From Akkermansiaceae bacterium (lineage in GTDB: Bacteria; Verrucomicrobiota; Verrucomicrobiia; Verrucomicrobiales; Akkermansiaceae): a DNA stretch of 64,000 nt. The notes under the pieces are model-generated. The model was not told the DNA's origin and searched no databases. It was given only the letters and a program-made list of their open reading frames with translations. Every line of letters begins with the position of its first letter. The first letter of the stretch is position 1. Of this stretch, positions 61,851-64,000 are shown piece by piece. The position numbers were made by a program, and so were the translations under genes. The stretch lies in contig CAIKHZ010000200.1 of the NCBI GenBank assembly GCA_903827375.1, forward strand, positions 1 to 64,000, read 5' to 3'.

Positions 61851-63314
61851 TTAGTCCCTGTTAGGGATTGATTTCTCGTCGCGAATGCGGCGAGCCTGAT
61901 GGTTGGGCTTGGGGGCGAAATCCGTTACGGGGATGGCCACAGGGAGGGCCACCGGAATGGCTCGGGGAATGGCTTTTTGAGCCATTTTTGGTGCGGCGGT
62001 GGCGGTTGCTTTTGAAGCAGCGGTGGAGGTGGTTTTCGGCGCGGAGGAGGCGGTTGCTTTTGAAGCAGCGGAGGAGGTGGTTTTCGGCGCGGTGGAGGTG
62101 GTTGCTTTTGAAGCAGCGGCGGAGGTGTTTTTTGGCGCGGTGGATTTCGAAGCAGCGGTGGAGGTGGTTTTCGGCGTGGCGGCGGTTGTTTTTGGCGCGT
62201 TGGCGGTGGTGGATTTCGAAGCAGGGTTGGTTTTCGGGAGGGCTTTGGTGGTGGGCTCTGGAATGATTTTTGTGACGTTTTTCGGGGTGGTTTTTGCAGG
62301 CACCACGGGAACGGCCACGGGGATCGCCCGCGGCAGTTGCTTTTCGTCGTCGTCGTCGCGGGTGGCAGAGGCGGTCGGTGTTAGGTCGTCGGCAGCGGGT
62401 GTTGGATCGACAGGTGCAGGAGGGGGTGGGGGATTTGGATTGGCGATGGTAATGGGGACGTTTTCCCTTGGGATCAGGTTGATGGTGGCCATGACGTATC
62501 CATGGGTCTGGGCATGCCTGAGGGCTGAACGCAGGTTGGTGAGTTGCCTCGTATGATCGCTTAAGCCCACGGTGGCGGCGGTGCCACCTCGGGTCGTTAG
62601 GCACATTGACCAGGCATTGGTTTGTTGGATGGAATCGATCCACTGGGGGGTATCCGGATCGTTTTCGTTCGCGCTGGCGAGTAGGCGAAGGCACCGTTGC
62701 AACTCCGGCTGGAGAACCTTTTTTCCAGAAGTGATGGGTTGTTTGTTGCGGGCAGGAAGCGCGATGATGGGCAGGGCTGCAGCTGTCTCTAACTGGTGAG
62801 GAGGGCACTGATAGGCGATATCATGTTCATCCACCAGCATGGCTCCGGCGGCGCGAATGCGCGGGATGCCGGCGGCCGGGCAACTAATCCAGGCACGCGG
62901 AGTGCGGGCGGTGACGCGCACCACCAGGGTGCCCGGCAATTGCCGTTGGACTTGGGCGTCGGCGAGTTGCGGTACCTTGCGCAGGCAATTGGCCAGTGCC
63001 TTGCAGTCGATTTGAAACAAGTTAGCCCGCAGGTTGATGCCGGTCAGTTTGACGAAGTCGAGTTCGTCGATGCCTGAGTTGGGATTGAGATCGATGGACT
63101 GCAGGCAAAAGTCCGGATTCTCATAAAGTGCCCGGCGGAGGCCGTAGCGGATGCCCAAGCCAGCGAGTGCAAGCAGGACCAGCAGGCAAAGCGGCTTGAA
63201 GCTGCGAAACAGCAACTTGAAAAATCCGATGCGTGCCATCCGGGGTGACCACACACGGGCGTGGAGCACGTCGTGGCGGTCGGCGTTGCGGGATTTGTTC
63301 GTATGATGCCTCAT
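61851..63314 (-). CDS. ftsQ: FtsQ/DivIB-like cell division protein with a repetitive tail
   Basis: 487 residues, much longer than usual (about 250-300). A short cytosolic part, one membrane segment (about 37-57, 'PLCLLVLLALAGLGIRYGL') and a POTRA/FtsQ domain: 'FCLQSIDLNPNSGIDELDFVKLTGINLRANLFQIDCKALANCLRKVPQLADAQVQRQLPGTLVVRVTARTPRAWI'. The C-terminal 200 residues are disordered, proline-, lysine- and alanine-rich, with a 16-residue repeat; 'AIPVAVPVVPA' and 'AIPRAIPVALPVAIPV' blocks flank it. FtsQ links the early and late divisome in the periplasm. Identity rests on position and the POTRA domain. An alternative start is M26. Confidence 0.8.
   Translation of the reverse strand: MRHHTNKSRNADRHDVLHARVWSPRMARIGFFKLLFRSFKPLCLLVLLALAGLGIRYGLRRALYENPDFCLQSIDLNPNSGIDELDFVKLTGINLRANLFQIDCKALANCLRKVPQLADAQVQRQLPGTLVVRVTARTPRAWISCPAAGIPRIRAAGAMLVDEHDIAYQCPPHQLETAAALPIIALPARNKQPITSGKKVLQPELQRCLRLLASANENDPDTPQWIDSIQQTNAWSMCLTTRGGTAATVGLSDHTRQLTNLRSALRHAQTHGYVMATINLIPRENVPITIANPNPPPPPAPVDPTPAADDLTPTASATRDDDDEKQLPRAIPVAVPVVPAKTTPKNVTKIIPEPTTKALPKTNPASKSTTANAPKTTAATPKTTSTAASKSTAPKNTSAAASKATTSTAPKTTSSAASKATASSAPKTTSTAASKATATAAPKMAQKAIPRAIPVALPVAIPVTDFAPKPNHQARRIRDEKSIPNRD
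61990..62240 (-). repeat. 48-bp tandem repeat inside ftsQ
   Basis: Units of about 48 bp encode 16-residue repeats such as KATTSTAPKTTSSAAS and KATASSAPKTTSTAAS. About three good units and one or two degenerate ones are present. The array stays in frame because the period is a multiple of three. Confidence 0.75.
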
Positions 63315-63339
63315 GGGAGGGGGCGGGTTTTGGGGGGGG

Positions 63340-64000
63340 TCAGGCGGGTTGGCGGAGCTTGAGAGAGAGTCTGGCGATGGTCAGGCAAAGGTTAGGAAAT
63401 GAGATGCCAAGGGCGGCTGCAGCTTTGGGCAGCAAGCTCGTTTCGGTCATCCCGGGAATGGTGTTGGCTTCCAACACATAGGGCCGGTTTTGCGCGTCTA
63501 GCAGAACATCAACCCGTGAATAGATTTCAATGCCCAGTGCGCGATGGGCGGCGAGTGCCGCCTGTTGGACGAGGAGGGTGGTTGGGGCATCCAGCGCGGC
63601 GGGGCAGTAGTAATCGCTGCCGGCGCTGCCGCTGAGCCATGGGTACTTGTTAGCCAAGTCATAAAAGCCATCGCGCGGGGCGATGTGGACGATGGGCAGG
63701 GCCGCATCGTCGAGGATTCCGACGGTGAGTTCCTTGCCTTGGATAAATTCCTCGATCAAAATATCGTTGCCATAGCGAGCTGCGTCGGCGATGGCGGCGG
63801 CGGCGTCTGCCTGGTCATGCACGATGTGCACACCTACGCTGGAACCCTCCCGCGGGGGTTTGACAACAAACGGAGCCGGCAATGATGGCAGCTGTGGAGC
63901 GGTGGAAACATGGACGATTTCGGCGAGTGGGGTAGGCACCCGATGGGCGAGGAAGGCGGCTTTGGCGAGGTTTTTATCGAAGGCCAGGCGGCTGCTGGCG
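63340..64000 (-). CDS. ddl: D-alanine--D-alanine ligase, partial
   Basis: At least 220 residues; the 5' end lies beyond the window. ATP-grasp features are 'RLAFDKNLAKAAFLAHRVPTP', 'PFVVKPPREGSSVGVHIV', 'ILIEEFIQGKELTVGIL', 'YDLANKYPWLSGSAGSDYYCPAAL', and 'RVDVLLDAQNRPYVLEANTIPGMTETSLLPKAAAALGISF' with the Mg-binding D and E-x-N. It makes the D-Ala-D-Ala dipeptide for peptidoglycan in the cytosol. It precedes ftsQ by 25 bp in the division cluster. Confidence 0.95.
   Translation of the reverse strand, partial: ASSRLAFDKNLAKAAFLAHRVPTPLAEIVHVSTAPQLPSLPAPFVVKPPREGSSVGVHIVHDQADAAAAIADAARYGNDILIEEFIQGKELTVGILDDAALPIVHIAPRDGFYDLANKYPWLSGSAGSDYYCPAALDAPTTLLVQQAALAAHRALGIEIYSRVDVLLDAQNRPYVLEANTIPGMTETSLLPKAAAALGISFPNLCLTIARLSLKLRQPA

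Overview
The window reads as a chromosomal segment of a Verrucomicrobiota bacterium of fairly high GC content. Pointers are the Verru_Chthon-cassette-like pseudopilin genes, a DUF1501 plus PSCyt/PSD1 gene pair, DUF1080 and DUF3472 secreted proteins, secreted alpha-galactosidase and GH127 enzymes, and a ddl-ftsQ-ftsA-ftsZ cluster (FtsZ argues against Planctomycetota). Names rest on motif reading only; no database search was possible.

Layout. 1-1018: possible tyrosine recombinase remnant and a squalene/phytoene synthase. 1162-7193: a tightly coupled plus-strand operon of a dihaem propeller/FGE-fold protein, a PQQ-like propeller, a stand-alone esterase N-terminal domain and a GH27 alpha-galactosidase. 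7212-10561: an MBL-fold hydrolase and a minus-strand trio (D-2-hydroxyacid dehydrogenase, cupin phosphoglucose isomerase, AroE-like dehydrogenase) that looks like a sugar-acid pathway. 11185-11258: tRNA-Pro(UGG). 11497-13881: three prepilin-like genes. 13957-18077: galE, a Tyr/Gly-rich lipoprotein, a rhomboid protease and an isolated nuoB-nuoC pair. 18078-23858: a secreted propeller and the DUF1501/PSD1 pair. 24312-29809: lutC, lutB, msrA, an MBL hydrolase, pyrF and a TIGR01777 epimerase. 29938-33259: AI-2E family permease, DUF3472 protein and a UroD-fold methyltransferase. 33578-37982: a MacB-type ABC protein and an isolated HyfB-like proton-channel subunit.

38209-44457 is a phosphorelay locus (PAS/GAF HisKA_2 kinase, REC-HK-REC, TM-HK-REC, Hpt) with no recognisable output regulator. 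44454-48885 holds a second UroD-fold protein, a TPR protein and a frameshifted pruA. 49362-53940 holds a GH127-like glycosidase with a C-terminal HEFAH metallopeptidase-like domain, overlapping a POT peptide transporter. 54311-57626: DUF1080 protein, small AP2-like protein, dnaB, dtd.

The most unusual part is 57737-59052, between dtd and ftsZ. Two small unknown genes and a truncated third, all on the minus strand and visibly poorer in GC than their surroundings, are separated by two elements of about 97 bp. The end heptamers of these elements match each other exactly as integron attC R''/R' sites should: GGCGAAC with GTTCGCC and GCAGAAC with GTTCTGC. I read this as a short gene-cassette array without a visible integrase, next to the cell-division cluster.

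Other unexplained structure includes a dispersed element of about 40 bp in three copies (7160, 24208, 54052), one of which forms the end of the alpha-galactosidase gene; a REP-like hairpin in two copies; a 7-bp-period tandem repeat; a 16-residue repeat in the FtsQ tail; and an apparent excess of the pentamer CTAAC/GTTAG in all permitted reading frames.
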